DNA of 64,000 bases from Heterotrichella gracilis (GCA_032358255.1 JAULBX010025164.1:124001-188000), one strand, 5' to 3'; positions 35,601 through 47,058 are shown, counted from the first letter of the stretch. Notes: generated by a model from the sequence alone, not told the origin. Translations and numbers: made by a program.

Positions 35601-36096
35601 GGTGGTGGTGAGGCTGCAGGCGGGGTGGGGTGGGTTGTAGTGGCTGCTGGGACAGACAGCATGCTGATTCAACTGGTTTGTGCAATTTCGGTGGTGAATT
35701 GGGAAGCGGTGCCGTGGCGAAGGGGTACTGAGGTGGGGGTCGTGGCGGATGGCAGCAGGGGTTTGAATGGGGAGGGGAAGACTGGTGTGTCGCTGGATTC
35801 ATTGGCATGGAACGAGGCTTCAATTGTAGGGCAACAGTGCTGTGTGTGAGGCTTGTGGTGCAGCCCCATGGGCGGTGGTTGTGGAGATAGTATATTTGTA
35901 AAAGAATAAATCTTCTTGATGCCATTTTTTGTGCTTTAGTCATGCGCCTGATGCGCCCTGGTTTCCATGGCTGCAGAGCGAGGGGCAGATTGTGTTTGAG
36001 GACAGCGAGGGGCGGCGGGAGGTGAGGACTGCGGAGGAGGTGTATGGGGAGGACATGGCTATTGGGGCGGCAATTGTGGTAAAAAAGGACCGCTAG
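32606..36096 (+). CDS. Mpv17/PMP22 family membrane protein, probably plastid-targeted
   Basis: Five exons, 32606-33178, 33969-34151, 34804-35030, 35372-35558 and 35977-36096, close in phase for 429 residues. The first about 110 residues are Ser/Arg/Gly-rich and look like a chloroplast transit peptide. One hydrophobic helix (LVVNGALILLAGGLAVTKFA) follows. The Mpv17/PMP22 core shows ACISGAVYSVGDLMAQ, HGPLSHYYYQLCD, KVGVDQTIW, WRLWPFAHIITYGVVP and VDTVELVWVTILSYY. Family members form four-helix channels or pores in the inner membranes of organelles. An acidic tail of about 60 residues (FEDSEGRREVRTAEEVYGED) is added. The start was chosen because it gives the first good transit peptide. Confidence 0.9.
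34185..34495 (+). repeat. Tandem copies of the Mpv17 second-exon end
   Basis: The end of exon 33969-34151 (HYYYQLCDWSFSHLT plus donor) is repeated three times at about 34200-34256, 34320-34372 and 34432-34484, separated by TTTAGGG and GGGTTTGGGG runs. The first copy has lost its donor (ACG|ATACGC). The second and third keep ACG|GTA. Confidence 0.85.
34756..34800. repeat. CCCACCA and AC microsatellites
   Basis: Short tandem ACCCACC units run into (AC)n immediately before the acceptor of the third Mpv17 exon. Confidence 0.85.
35040..35290 (+). repeat. Two diverged copies of the Mpv17 fourth exon
   Basis: 35045-35115 and 35200-35282 repeat the sequence coding VDTVELVWVTILSYYGQE (true exon 35372-35558) in partly decayed form. 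Both lie in the preceding intron. Confidence 0.75.
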
Positions 36097-36199
36097 GTCT
36101 CTGGGGAGTCAACCTCTGCTGCAATGCTGGACAGTATTGCAAGCTCGGCTTTTGGGCAATGGTGTTGCTTCCAGAGGTCAATGTGGGTGGCGCCGGTAG

Positions 36200-36280
36200 G
36201 TGAAGGCAGCAGGGAGGTGTATGGGGGGGGCATGGCTATTGGAGCGGCAATCGTGGTGAAAAAGGACCGCTCGTTTTTTT
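36200..36280 (+). repeat. Copy of the Mpv17 last-exon end
   Basis: 36210-36272 repeats 36032-36094 (EVYGEDMAIGAAIVVKKDR) with several changes. It lies downstream of the stop codon and is not part of the protein. Confidence 0.75.
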
Positions 36281-36284
36281 TGGT

Positions 36285-36815
36285 TTGGGGATGCAGGAAG
36301 TAGGGGCAGGGAAGCGAATATGCACCAATGAGGCGCTATTGCAAGCATCGCTTCTGGGCAATATTGCAAGTCAATATTCTGATAAAGGTTTCATTATTGG
36401 AATATTTCAACAGTTTTCTAGAACTGGTGCATGCTTAGAAGAGGGACTGGTCCGAGCGGGTCAATCTGCACGGAGCTATACGGGGCTGGGGCACAATTGG
36501 CTGCCTGTAGCACGGCATAATTCAGTTGGGATTTATGGGGATGGGGGAGAGATGCCAGTCAATTTTGCTTGGCAAACGGGAGGGTTGGCCATGGATGGGA
36601 TCAGAGGGAGTTGGAATGGTTTTCTTGCACCCTGCATGTATTTTTTGTTTGAATGTACATCACTGGATCCGCAGCTCGGCAGTGCTAAACAGGGATACTG
36701 CGTTGTTATGAACGGAAAAAAGTATGTTGCTCCCAGGTTATATGTATTAAGGTGTGGGTTTCCCAAGCACCGAGGGTTGACGTGCATTGCGTGCGATTGC
36801 CTTGTTTTTTCATGA
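36285..36815 (+). other. Long open frame without recognised product
   Basis: An open frame of 176 codons crosses AT-richer DNA downstream of the Mpv17 gene. Its start overlaps the copied Mpv17 exon region, it has no family motif, and its codon use does not resemble the recognised genes. It is more likely non-coding or 3' UTR. The rest of 36816-37997 holds nothing I can name. Confidence 0.2.
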
Positions 36816-37997
36816 ATTCGAACGATCTTACAGGCACTGCAATTTGCTTTGCCCCAGAAACCAACGTGCAACAATGTTGCGAGCGGGACTGTAGCTATTT
36901 GTTTTAGTTTGAACTGTAGAATTTCACAGGGGTTTTGAAGCGGCATAAGCTCTGACACAGTGTGCTTAGTGAGTCACCAGTATCTAGCAATTTGGAGGAT
37001 TGGGCAAGCACCTTACTACGGTAAGGGATTCAAGCCTTATTTTGGCAAGCCCAGGGTTCAGGGTATGACCTCCTTTTTCATTGAGATGGCTGTTTGCTAC
37101 CCGGTGCCAGGCATGGTGCAGTTGCATTGCTCAAGTTCCCGTTCATGCCTCAATTTGTAGGTTTTGTAGAGTAGTCAGAACCAGAACCCATGCTCCACAG
37201 TGATTTTTTTGCAGACACTGCATGCGCTTTTGCTGTTGCAGCGACACTGTTCGAATTCACAGTACTAGGAGTATGTTCTGGCCAACCACGTGTTCATCTG
37301 TTGGAGCACATTAACTGGTTACTAACAGGCAACGCATGCTTGACTCTAAATTTATGGAATATCTTTTTAAAAGGACCTACCTGGTATGCCCTGGGATGCA
37401 TGGAAATACTACCTTGTGCAACAGAGCTCTGAAGAGCTCTGCAGTGCAGCGGCGTTAAGTGCTGCAAGTTGAACCAATCACTGGTCATCAGATTAGAAGT
37501 TGCGTGTTTTCCCGGTCTCCCCATTGATGGTATCCGGCAGTCACCTGTGTAGATTTAAAAAAAATTGCAGTAAGGCGCTTCAAGCCAACAACGGCTCCTC
37601 TCTGAGAAAGTGCAGGTAGGCTGTTGAATGTTGTTATTCTTTATTAGACTGGAAAATGAGCAATTGAGGAGACGGGTCTGGGGCACTCGGTCACCAGAAC
37701 GAAAAGGCAGAGCCAACTCTGCCACAACTATTGAGGTTATGCGCTGCCAGCGGGAGTTAACCGTTTGCCCTCCAAGTTTGGCAGGGGTGACCACAATGAC
37801 CTGTTAGTGGCTCCAGCCGCAGACATGTCAACATGCCGATCAGGTCGTGGCCAGGTCCCACCGCACGCTCCGATGTGGCTTCCAGTGCAGCTTCAGATAC
37901 TGCCGATGGATAGGAGCGTTCGGTAGCTAAATTAGCGTCAATGTGGCTCTTATTTCAGTCTTTGACAAAGAGGGCAGTAGTTTCTTGAAGTGCAACC

Positions 37998-39344
37998 ATG
38001 TCTGGGGGGTGTATCTGTGATGAAGTGCGGCCAGAGATAGCATCGTGGTTGTACCTGGCTGGTTTTGTCGTAACCTCCGTGCTTTCTTGGGTACTGAGGG
38101 ACTATGGCCACCTGTTTCACATTCCTAAACAGCTGACAGCGTGCTACAGCAACGAGGAGCTGTCTAGCACCTGTATCGGCAAGGAGGCAGTCCTCAGGAT
38201 AGGTTTTGGCAACACCGTCTTTTTCTGTTTTCTGATGTTACAGCTGCTGTGTGTCAAGCAAAAAAGCGACCCAAGGAGGGTTATTCACACTGCGTTGTGG
38301 CCAGTCAAGGTGGTGGTATGGGTTGTATTGCTGGGGACCACCTTTCTGATGCCCAGCGGAGTGTTCAAGGTGTACTCCCACATAGCTCAAGTCCTGGGAG
38401 GCATTTTCCTGGTGGTGCAGTTGATCCTACTCCTAGACACCATTTTCAAAGTGAACGAGTACCTTTTGGCAAGGGGGCACCTTCCAGCACTAGTTTGTGG
38501 CAGTTTACTCCTGTATGCAAGCTCATTCACAGCTATGGGCTTTTTGTACCACTACTATGCCCCTTCTCCCAGCTGCAGCCTGAACATCTTCTTCATAACA
38601 TGGACCATCATGCTTATGTTGATATGCACAGCAATATCCATATCACCCATCAGAACAGACAGCGCTGGCCTCTTCACATCAGCAGCTGTCTTCCTCTACA
38701 CCATCTTCTGCCTGTGGGGGGCCTTGTCAAGCCTACCAGTCAGCAGCTGCACACCCCAGGCAGGAACAGGGAGAGCCTTGCTGGTACGTGCCCACCTCCT
38801 GGTATCATACCACGTGAACACTGCACATTCACAGCGCTAAGTCGTGCCGCTCCCACAGCTGCATACTTAAGTTCAGCTAGTGAGGACTTAACAATCAACT
38901 GCCAGGTGCATTGCCCACTGTGAATGGTACACTCAGCACCAAGCCAAGCTAGACCGGTTTAGGCCTAAGGTTGGTGACCATTTGAAGTTACCTTTGCAGA
39001 TTGTCAGCTTCTTCCTGGCGCTGGCTTCAGTCATCTACTCCACAATGGCCACCAGCGTGGCCGGCCAAGCCATGGAGCTGCGCTCATCCCAGGCCCCACC
39101 CACCGAAGATGACCTCCCCTACCGGCCAGACTTCTTCCATCTGACCTTCATGCTAGCATCGGCCTACATGGCCATGGTGCTGACCGACTGGAGCACATCG
39201 GATACCGTGGGCCAGTTCCAGGTGCAGCGGGGCATGGCCAGCGTGTGGATCAAGATGGTGTCGCAGTGGGTGTGCGTGGGGCTGTACGTGTGGGCCATGG
39301 TGGCCCACAGGGTGCTGAGCAACTGGGACTTTGCCTTTGCATGA
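37998..39344 (+). CDS. SERINC/TMS (TDE1) family multipass membrane protein
   Basis: Two exons, 37998-38783 and 39000-39344, join in phase 0 for 376 residues. SERINC proteins are ten-helix membrane proteins linked to serine incorporation into membrane lipids and lipid scrambling. Many hydrophobic helices are visible (WVVLLGTTFLMP, LICTAISISP, FLALASVIYSTMA, YMAMVLTDW). The family features seen are IRTDSAGLFTSA, the acidic loop before YRPDFFHLTFMLASAYMAM, and VSQWVCVGLYVW near the end. It is slightly shorter than animal members. This gene has only one intron and shows no exon-edge copies. Confidence 0.93.
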
Positions 39345-39434
39345 GACTGGATAGGCGCAGAAGGGCGATGCATGCTTGACAACGTCTTGTCCCTGACTAA
39401 TTGTAACAGCGGTGGACAAATCATGTTCAATTGT

Positions 39435-39439
39435 TGTAA
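39435..39439 (+). promoter_or_regulatory. Probable polyadenylation signal of the SERINC gene
   Basis: TGTAA lies 91 nt after the stop codon, a typical chlorophyte distance. Confidence 0.5.
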
Positions 39440-39506
39440 TCACTGACACTCAGCTGAATCGGATTGATGCACATTCAGTTTGATTGCACAGCACCGACGT
39501 TGCAAG

Positions 39507-39542
39507 GCTGATCATTTGAGCAATGCGTCTCAAATGATCAGC
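39507..39542. terminator. Perfect 14-bp inverted repeat between convergent genes
   Basis: Arms GCTGATCATTTGAG (39507-39520) and CTCAAATGATCAGC (39529-39542) are exact reverse complements around 8 nt. It lies between the 3' ends of the SERINC gene (plus) and eIF2-gamma (minus), where a transcript hairpin could affect 3'-end formation on both sides. The terminator role is inferred. It may instead be a small MITE. Confidence 0.5.
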
Positions 39543-40052
39543 TCACATCCCAACATATTCCATACGTAACCCGGTGATCAGGTAAAATGCAACCTACTGA
39601 CAGTCCTGACAAGCACAAAAATCCACAGGCAATGACCCACACTCTGGCAGAATCCCTACGATCTGCACATATTGAGCAGTTGGATGCTGTACTCTAAATC
39701 GTTTCTCCACAGCAAAAACGCTGCGCTTCCCGTTAGCCTGCTGTGGCAGGCCCCTCAGGAAACCCGCTTAGTGGGTCATGCAAACCCCACCCCGCCATGC
39801 ACAAGCGCACCCATTCAGGCCATAGCTAGCTGCCAAGAGGCCCGTCCCATCCCATGCCAACACCACAGTTGGATGTACATGCTTACAACATACCCAGGTG
39901 CATGCACACACAGCAAGGTGCCATGCAAAGCACGTGGGTAACCGCACTTCGCCCTCCAGAAACACCACCCCCTCTCCCTTTGCCAACACCCCACCATGAG
40001 CAATCACCCCCTCTCCCACACAACCGCCCTCCATTTTACGCCCCTGCCCCCC

Positions 40053-43000
40053 TCAAACCGCCTTCTCAGGCATGTCCATCTTGAGCCCCTTTTGGATTTG
40101 GCCCCATCCGATGAGCCGCCAGTGCTTCTCCACCCTGCGGCTGAGCGCCACCTTCTCCCCCTCCTTGGTGCACACAGGGGAGGTCAGCTGGACCTTGGCG
40201 AGATCGTGCTTCACCTGCAAGGAGAAAAGCATATCCAATAAGTAAAACATGTTAATGATTTCCCTATCTGGCAAATAATCCTATTCATACAGATGATATT
40301 GCTAGATATCCTGCAGGGGAGCTTTAAATTGAGAAAGACTACTTAACGCTGCAGGACCTCATTTATGGTTCACAGTTCAGAGCTAGAACACCAGGGTTTT
40401 CAGCTGCACCATGCACCAAATGACCTTTGCACCTGCAGGGCCCCGTGCACATGGAGCACTTATTGTGCATGAGTACCTCCTTACAACTACATCTGATTAT
40501 AAATCTGAAAGAACAAGATCTGCGGCGTAGGCACCTCCTTAGAATGACCAATACTAGGGTTTGATCCGTGAATAGAGGCTCCAAGAAGGCACAACTCACC
40601 GCGATGACCTTGGCCCCCGTGCACATGGAGCCAATGTTGAGCATGAGCACCTCGTTCTTGGACAGCTTGGTCACCTTGCCCTGCTTCTCGCTACCGCTGG
40701 TGCGCACACCCAGCAGGCGCCGCAGCAGGAAGAAGTTGATCTCAAGCTCGGTGAACACCTCGGGGAGGGCGCCGACCTGGGAGGTGGGTGGGCGGGTGGG
40801 GGTCAGTTGGGTCATTTTCTCTGCCACAATGAGTTGGTTGAACTTGCTATTTCACATTGCCATTGTTAGGTTGAGTTAGGTGATCCATTGCTGCGGCAGC
40901 CACACACGCGGCAGGAAGAAATCTGATCTCGAGTTCTGGGAACACCTCAGGAAGGGCGTCAACCTGGCAAGTGTATGGTGTGGGTTGATTGCATGCCCTC
41001 CAGCCATGCATCCAATGCTATAAACCCTCAACAGAAGCAGGTACATGTGCAGCGCAGACTGGCCTAGGGCAGCGCAATTACCACAACCAGGCTGAGCACC
41101 AGTCGAAACCCACCTGGTCCAGCACTTGCAGGGTTCAGCGTGATGCAACAGCCTAAACCCTAAACCCTAAAGAGGCTCAGCAGCAGTCGCAACCCACCTG
41201 TCCAAGCACTTGTCCCACCAATCGATCAGCACGCGTGAGGGTAGGGTCAACCTGCAAGGGGGGAGGGGAAGGTGTAAACAAGGGAGGGAGGAGAGCACAG
41301 GCAGGTGCACACGCTAGCTGGTGCTCCGTGTGCATTTGTGAAGAAACAATGCTTGGCGTTTGCATTGCAGTCCTCCTAGTCCAATAAAATTGCAACATCA
41401 GAAACCAGCAAAATAGCTTTCCAACATTCGACGAGGTAGAGCACAACGGTGCAGGTAGTAACACCATGCCATCCAGTGCAGGTAGAGCCCATTCCTTGCA
41501 TGGCACCCACTGCGGTTACATCAAATCATGCGGGGGGACCTACCGTTGTTCCCACACCAATCAGGCCTCCTGGCACCGCGTATTGCAGCTCATTTTGCTC
41601 GGCAAAGAGGGATACAATACGCGAGAAGATGGGGATGCAGCGCGCGCGCCCCTCTGCGTCCTTGGTCACGATGCCTGGCCGGATTTCAATCTCCTGGCCC
41701 ATCTTGAGCACACCCTATGGAAGGGTAACACAAGAGTCTCAGTTGGCGCTCACAGCTTGAGCACACTTTATGGAAGGATAACACAAGGATCGCGGTTGAC
41801 GCTCACAGCAAGAGGGGGACAGCACAGGGTACAGGTTATAGAGTAAAGGGTTTAGGGTTTATGATGTGTATGCGCCATCGTGAGGTCTGCTAGAGTGAGA
41901 ATGCAAGGTGGGTATGCATGTAGAGTGCTGCGTGTTTCAGAAGCCAAGCGTTCATGCTAAAAGTTGTTTTCAGCTTGGTGGCAGCACCCCGGTTTGATCA
42001 GCCGGGACACACCTCAAACGAAAAGGATTTCATCACAAAGCGCGCAGCAGCAGGGCATGGGTGGGATGCAAGTGCAATGAGTAGCCATGAACAGGTATGT
42101 GGCAAGCCATGGTGCTTGAACTGGGGCAAGGAACCCCCAATACCCCTGACCTCGCTACCCAGCTGGGATACATACTAAGCTTACTCTGAACGACAAAATA
42201 TAAACCCAATGCTGAACATGGTTTGTGGATTTAAAAGGTTGCGAAACAGTGAGCGCACGTGCATCTAAACATGTATGGTGCAGTGCTGCGTGTTTCAGAA
42301 GCCAAGCGTTCATGCTAAAAAGTTGTTTTCAGCTTGGTGGCAGCGCCCCGGTTTGATCAGCCGGGACACACCTCAAACAAAAAGGTATTCATCACAAAGC
42401 ACGCAGCAGGAGTAAATAGATGCATGCAATTGCAGCAAGTGGCACAACAGGCTGGCCTACAAACAAAGTCCCTGGCTCTTTCACAATGCAAAAACATACC
42501 CACCAATGAGATCACCTCGATACATTACACCTACATATAAAATATGCTTATTCCTTGCTTTCTAGCACCAGTGAAAGGATGCAATGCAGGCTGTGCGATA
42601 TGAAGCAGGAAATCCTGGGGCGTAGGCCATGAGATGGGACAAGAGGACACAGGATCTATGAAAGTGACGTGTGACAGGGGAGCGCTACGTGTTTCAGAAG
42701 CCAAGCGTTCATGCTAAAAGTTGTTTTCAGCTTGGTGGCAGAGCCCCGGTTTGATCAGCCGGGACACACCTCAAACAAAAAGGGTTTCATCACAAAGCAC
42801 GCAGCAGCTCCCAGACGATGCAGCAAAACCCTGACCCTGACCTTTGCATTCTACTGCCTCCCACCCCCACACCCACACACAGCAGCAAAACCCATGCCAT
42901 GCCCAAAATACGGATCACGCTACAACTCCATGAGAAGCCCTTAAGACCACATGTACCTTCCAAACAGAGCCGTTCCAACCATAATTTTCACCCAAACAAC

Positions 43001-46000
43001 ACCCATTGACGGTAGAGCCAGCGCCAGTATGGGATTGCTTGGCGCCGCTTGCCAAGGCTGGCTACAATACTGTAATGCATGAGACTTATCAAAGACCGTA
43101 CAGCCCACCCCGCCCACTCCTCCTCACTTGCAGAGTTGACCCTCCTGCAACGCCCAGTTGCTAACCAACATGCACCTGCTAGGCAACGCAACATCCAACC
43201 CCACTTCCACCAACGATGTCCCCTCCCCACCTGCAGAATCGACCCTCCTGCCACGCCCCCCTTGAGCTCCTCCACCTCAGACCCTGGCTTGTTCACGTCA
43301 AAGGAGCGAATCACAATCATCTGGGGAGGGGAGGTGAAGTCGCGCACAGGCACCGGGATCTTCTTTGTGATGTACTCACACACCACGTCGATGTTGTACT
43401 TGAGCTGGGCGGAGATGGGGATGATGGGGGCGCCCTCGGCGATGGTACCCTGCAATCGGCAGGTACTCAGCAAGATTTTTGCATGGGGCAAGTCAATCTG
43501 GTGTACTTGACGCGCTCGGCAATTGTGCGCTGCAAGGGCTTTAGGGTGCGTGCTTAGGGTTTTGGTGTTCGCAGCTGGGCTTGATGGGAAGCGACGGCGT
43601 TGCAGCCAAAGGTTTGCTGCTGCTGTGGCACGCCGCCCACCGCCACAAGATGCAAGTTCACACTTGCTCAGCATGCAGCACCACCGATTATTGGGGGTTG
43701 CTTGGGCGCCTACGGCAACCACCATCAGTCTCTCCCATGCCCATGCCCGTGCCACCACCCTTTGGCCTTCCACGTTGAACCAACCTCCTGTCTGTGCACC
43801 CATCGCCACTACCTCTGCACACACGTCCCTCCACCCCATCCCCTTGGCAAGCAAATGCACTCGCACTGGTTCTGAGCGCTGCTGTAGATCACCCCAGCCC
43901 CCGACCCCTGCCACCCTAGGCCCCCATCTGGATGAACGCGCGGATGGCCTCATACTGGTTCTGCGCGCTGCTCTCGTTCACTTCAAAACCCTACACCTAA
44001 ACCCTAAAACCCAACACCCTGCCCGCACCTAGATGAACGCGCGGATGGCTTCGTACTGGTTCTGCGCGCTGCTCTCGTTCACTTCAAAGTCCCTACACCT
44101 AAACCCTAAGACCCAACACCCGGCCCGCACCTGGATGAACGCGCGGATGGCCTCGTACTGGTTCTGCGCGCTGCTCTCGTTCACCAAATCCACCTTGTTC
44201 TGCAGGATGATGATGTGCTGCAGGCGCATGATCTCAACAGCAGCCAAGTGCTCGCTGGTCTGAGGCTGCGGGCAGGGCTCATTGGCAGCAATCAGCAGCA
44301 GGGCGCCGTCCATGACCGCGGCTCCGTTCAGCATGGTAGCCATCAGGATGTCGTGGCCCGGGCAATCTACAAACGACACGTGGCGCAGGAGCTCCAGGTC
44401 CGAGGATTCGAAGCCCGCCACCTCGCAAGGCGGGTTGTCCTCTTTGCTGCTGCCATACGACCTGGCACAGATGGGAAAGCGCGTCAAATGCTGCGCTGGA
44501 ATTCAATTCCTGCTGAAGGGTTTGAGGCGGGGAATAAATGAATATGAAGTGCTGCGCTGCACGGTGCAGCCTGCACCTATAGATGAGAACCTGCACAAGG
44601 ATCTTTTGGGCGGGGTTAAGGGTTTTGGGACCACGTAGGATACCTGGTGCACAAAGACCCTACACCATATACCCTAATGTTGCACCTGTACGTCATCGGC
44701 CTGGGGCACTTTGCGTCCTTGCACTTGAAGATCTTGGCGTTGGCATAGCCCAGCTTGATGGTAATGTTGCGCTCCAGCTCGTTCTTAAACCGCACCGTTT
44801 GCACACCCGAAATGGCCTTGACCACCGTGGACTTGCCATGGGCCACATGCCCGATGGTGCCTGCGTGGGGAGGTGGGCGTGTGAGGTTGCTGTGGGGGGC
44901 GTTGCACAGCTTTGGATGTGTGAAGGGTGTGCTGGTGGTACGGTAGGGCGTAGAAAAGGAATTGTGATACTACTGTGCTATGCATTTTCGATGGTTTCTT
45001 GGCGCAGGTGGGTGTGGGCGAAGGCATATGGTAACCACTGTGCGCTGAAGATGGCTGTGGTGCCCGAGGCTCAGATTGGATGTGTGAATGGCTGTGCTGA
45101 TGCAAGCGGTTAAGATTGCCTCCCTAAGCAAGTGTGGTATGCACTTGCCATGGACCACCTGTGCCCGATGGTGCTTGTGTAAATAGGGTGGTGAAGCTGT
45201 GTGGAGGAGCACATGGTGAGGGGCCGCTGTGAGGCAGCTTTGGTGCCAATGTGCAGCTTTTGTTGTGTGTAAGTGGAGCTCGTGGAAGAGTGCGATTGGG
45301 ATGCTTGTGACTGGTATACTATAGGACGCCTGCGGTTGCACGCAGACCAGTATAGCGTTCCCAGGGAGTTGGGTGCGTACCAATGTTGATGGTGGCTTGC
45401 CGTGAGATGACCTCAGGCGATAGCGGCGTGAGTGTGGTGACATCGAGCTTGCTCAGGTCCTGGAATGTAAGCACAACACTAGTGTGAAAAGCAGTATTTG
45501 ATGAGCCTATGCAATGATGCTGATGCTGGGTTGGTGGAGTACTCACACTGATTGAACAGGTTGCTGATGCACCCAGTGGGTGGAAGAGGTTGTGTGGCAA
45601 GGTGAAGCCTCAGTTGTGCAGGAACAGTTTGAATTAATACTATTCAGCACTGCCAACAAGGCCCGTGGAAAACCAAACTTGCATTGTGGGTGCATAAGCC
45701 CAATGGCACAAATGGCATGCAAGATGCAACCTCGAGGATTTGAGGATCCACACCTGTTCCCTGAGACCTCGCTTCGACATTTTGACAGATTGTATGGAAA
45801 CACAACGGCAGCTGCCTTGCCGAGGTTACACCAGGTACGAAATACGCTGCACTGCAGCGATGGGTGATTGCCTTCCTTGTTTGTCTGCCCACTCTTGTGT
45901 GACTACCCAGCTCTACATCAGGTCTGCTGCGACGAGGACTGAAGAAAATACAGGTTGCATGCACAATATCGGGCACGTAGAGTCCTGCAGCTGGTCCACC

Positions 46001-46320
46001 CAGGACGCAAGCTCGCTGTTTTGTGGGACAAAGAACACCAATGCTTCAAGGTGGCTGAGTCAAGAGCACGATGGGTATGGTGGCTCAGCTGGGACAGGCA
46101 CACACGGGAACTATACACTGTTGGCAGAGGCTATCGATGCAATAAAGTGGGGCTTGCGATTGCAGGTTGTGCCCAAACCTACTTCTGCTTTGAGCCGCCG
46201 CGCTAACTCCAGCCCGGTGTTGGTTCTCCCCGCTTCTGCTTTAATATGACGACACTTTTGAACGTCACTCCAATCGCAGGCCACTTTATAGAGCTTCACA
46301 AACTGCAGCTTACGACTCAT
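40053..46320 (-). CDS. EIF2G: Translation initiation factor eIF2, gamma subunit
   Basis: Nine exons in transcription order: 46320-46300, 45459-45381, 44860-44686, 44461-44131, 43449-43231, 41714-41544, 41251-41198, 40776-40600 and 40214-40053. Phases close for 462 residues, close to the plant length of about 465. eIF2-gamma is the GTPase core that carries initiator Met-tRNA to the 40S subunit. Motifs are G1 GHVAHGKST, the switch region [11 protein letters not shown], zinc-knuckle cysteines (CKDAKCP), [15 protein letters not shown]3 DCPGH and G4 NKVDL. Domains II and III follow ([25 protein letters not shown]). The first exon of only 7 codons (MSRKLQF) is inferred from phase, a usable donor and the family N-terminus (M..K...DLSKLD). 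Exon-edge copies and structured repeats fill the introns. Confidence 0.92.
40900..40972 (-). repeat. Copy of the eIF2-gamma exon start at 40776
   Basis: gaacacctcaggaagggcgtcaacctgg repeats, with changes, the acceptor and first codons of the exon 40776-40600 ([14 protein letters not shown]). Another edge copy at 41097-41130 repeats the end of the 54-nt exon 41251-41198. Confidence 0.7.
41740..41815 (-). repeat. Copy of the eIF2-gamma exon start at 41714
   Basis: cttgagcacactttatggaa followed by ggataacacaagg repeats 41704-41735 (the acceptor region of the exon reading GVLKMGQ), and the adjoining gcgctcacag is repeated as well. Confidence 0.7.
41925..42812. ncRNA. Three copies of a structured ~125-nt element in an eIF2-gamma intron
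   Basis: Copies lie at 41925-42050, 42283-42409 and 42679-42812. Each can close with a terminal stem (GTGCTGCGTG with CACGCAGCA in copy 2). Inside are a hairpin CCAAGC/GCTTGG, a hairpin CCCGG/CCGGG with loop TTTGATCAG, and a small hairpin CCT/AGG. In copy 1 the 3' strand reads CGCGCAGCA, which keeps the stem through a G-U pair. Copy 3 extends it with GGAGC/GCTCC. The sequences between copies are largely unrelated. The orientation of any transcript is unknown. It could be an intronic non-coding RNA, a SINE-like repeat or a MITE. I could not match it to a snRNA, snoRNA or tRNA. Confidence 0.5.
43120..43155 (-). repeat. Copy of the eIF2-gamma exon end at 43231
   Basis: cacttgcagagttgaccctc repeats ccacctgcagaatcgaccct at 43228-43247, the end of the exon reading [10 protein letters not shown], with a lost donor. 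Confidence 0.7.
43926..44187 (-). repeat. Triplicated eIF2-gamma exon end
   Basis: The end of exon 44461-44131 ([17 protein letters not shown] plus donor) occurs again at about 44030-44093 and 43931-43988, separated by CCTAAACCCTAAAACCC runs. The coding copy at 44131 has CAG|GTGCGG. The middle copy reads TAG|GTGCGG and so would end the frame. The outer copy lacks the donor. Confidence 0.85.
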
Positions 46321-46583
46321 CTGTCCAGGTTTCGCTTCCGTGCTTTGAACCCGTGGGCTGTGGTGCCGGCGAGTAGGTACCGTTGAGTATCCTGCGTGTA
46401 TCAGTCCACTCTGCCCTAGGAGGAAGGAGCTTACAACTGTAGCGAAGGTAGGTCGAGGCTCCCCCTTTGCGGCGTGACCTACGCAGTTTGGGATCTTAAA
46501 AAGCCGTGTACTGGGTTAGGCTCCATTCCCTTTGGTCATCCTGCACTAATGCATACTGATGCATATATCCTTGTTTGCTCCAG
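46321..46583. promoter_or_regulatory. Shared upstream region of eIF2-gamma (-) and QCR8 (+)
   Basis: The two start codons are 263 nt apart and diverge, so this stretch must hold both promoters and 5' UTRs. A CTCCAG immediately before the QCR8 ATG could be an acceptor of a 5' UTR intron. No TATA box is evident. Confidence 0.55.
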
Positions 46584-47058
46584 ATGGGCAAGCACCCCAT
46601 GCGCCTCAAGGAGGTGATGTACACACTCTCTCCTTTCCAGCAGTCCGTGGTGGGGACTCTGTTCAAGGACATGCAGCACAAAGTCGGCCACAGGCTTCAT
46701 CAGGTTCGGCACTTGCTCTCTGTACACCTTTGAGTATCCAAGTACCCTACAATAGAGGGGTGCAGGGTTTGAGCTGGCCAGCTGTTTCCCGGATTGCTCT
46801 TTTCCTGATGTCTAACCACTTTCCTTGTCTCTCATGCAGTTGACCTTTGACTTTGGCGCGTTCTGTGCCTTGCCGCTTGGGGCAATTGTGTGGTAAGTGT
46901 GCATCTGCAAATTCACCCCTACTTCAGCAAGTGTGTCAACACATTGCTATCCGTCGCAAACGACTCTCAGTTGGGTACTGAGCTGGTGTTGTGTTACTTC
47001 ATCTATCAGGTATTGCGCAGACTTCAAGGAGAAAGAGAAGCAACACCACAGATACTGA
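46584..47058 (+). CDS. QCR8: Cytochrome bc1 complex subunit 8 (QCR8)
   Basis: Three exons, 46584-46703, 46840-46892 and 47010-47058, close in phase for 73 residues, matching plant QCR8 (about 72). QCR8 is a small single-helix subunit of mitochondrial complex III that helps assemble cytochrome b. The start MGKHPMRLKEVMYTLSPFQQ, the central hydrophobic part LTFDFGAFCALPLGAIVWY and the basic end EKEKQHHRY are the family pattern. The small exons explain why no single long frame covers it. Confidence 0.92.

Noticed and set aside
36285-36815. 176-codon frame as a new gene
   Set aside because: No motif, overlap with a copied Mpv17 exon at its start, and unlike codon use. Kept only as a low-confidence note.
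41950-42810. Conserved open frame ([11 protein letters not shown]) in the three eIF2-gamma intron repeats
   Set aside because: Nearly all differences between copies change the amino acid, copy 2 has an extra base upstream, and the frame lies opposite or outside the spliced gene. Conservation fits RNA structure better than protein.
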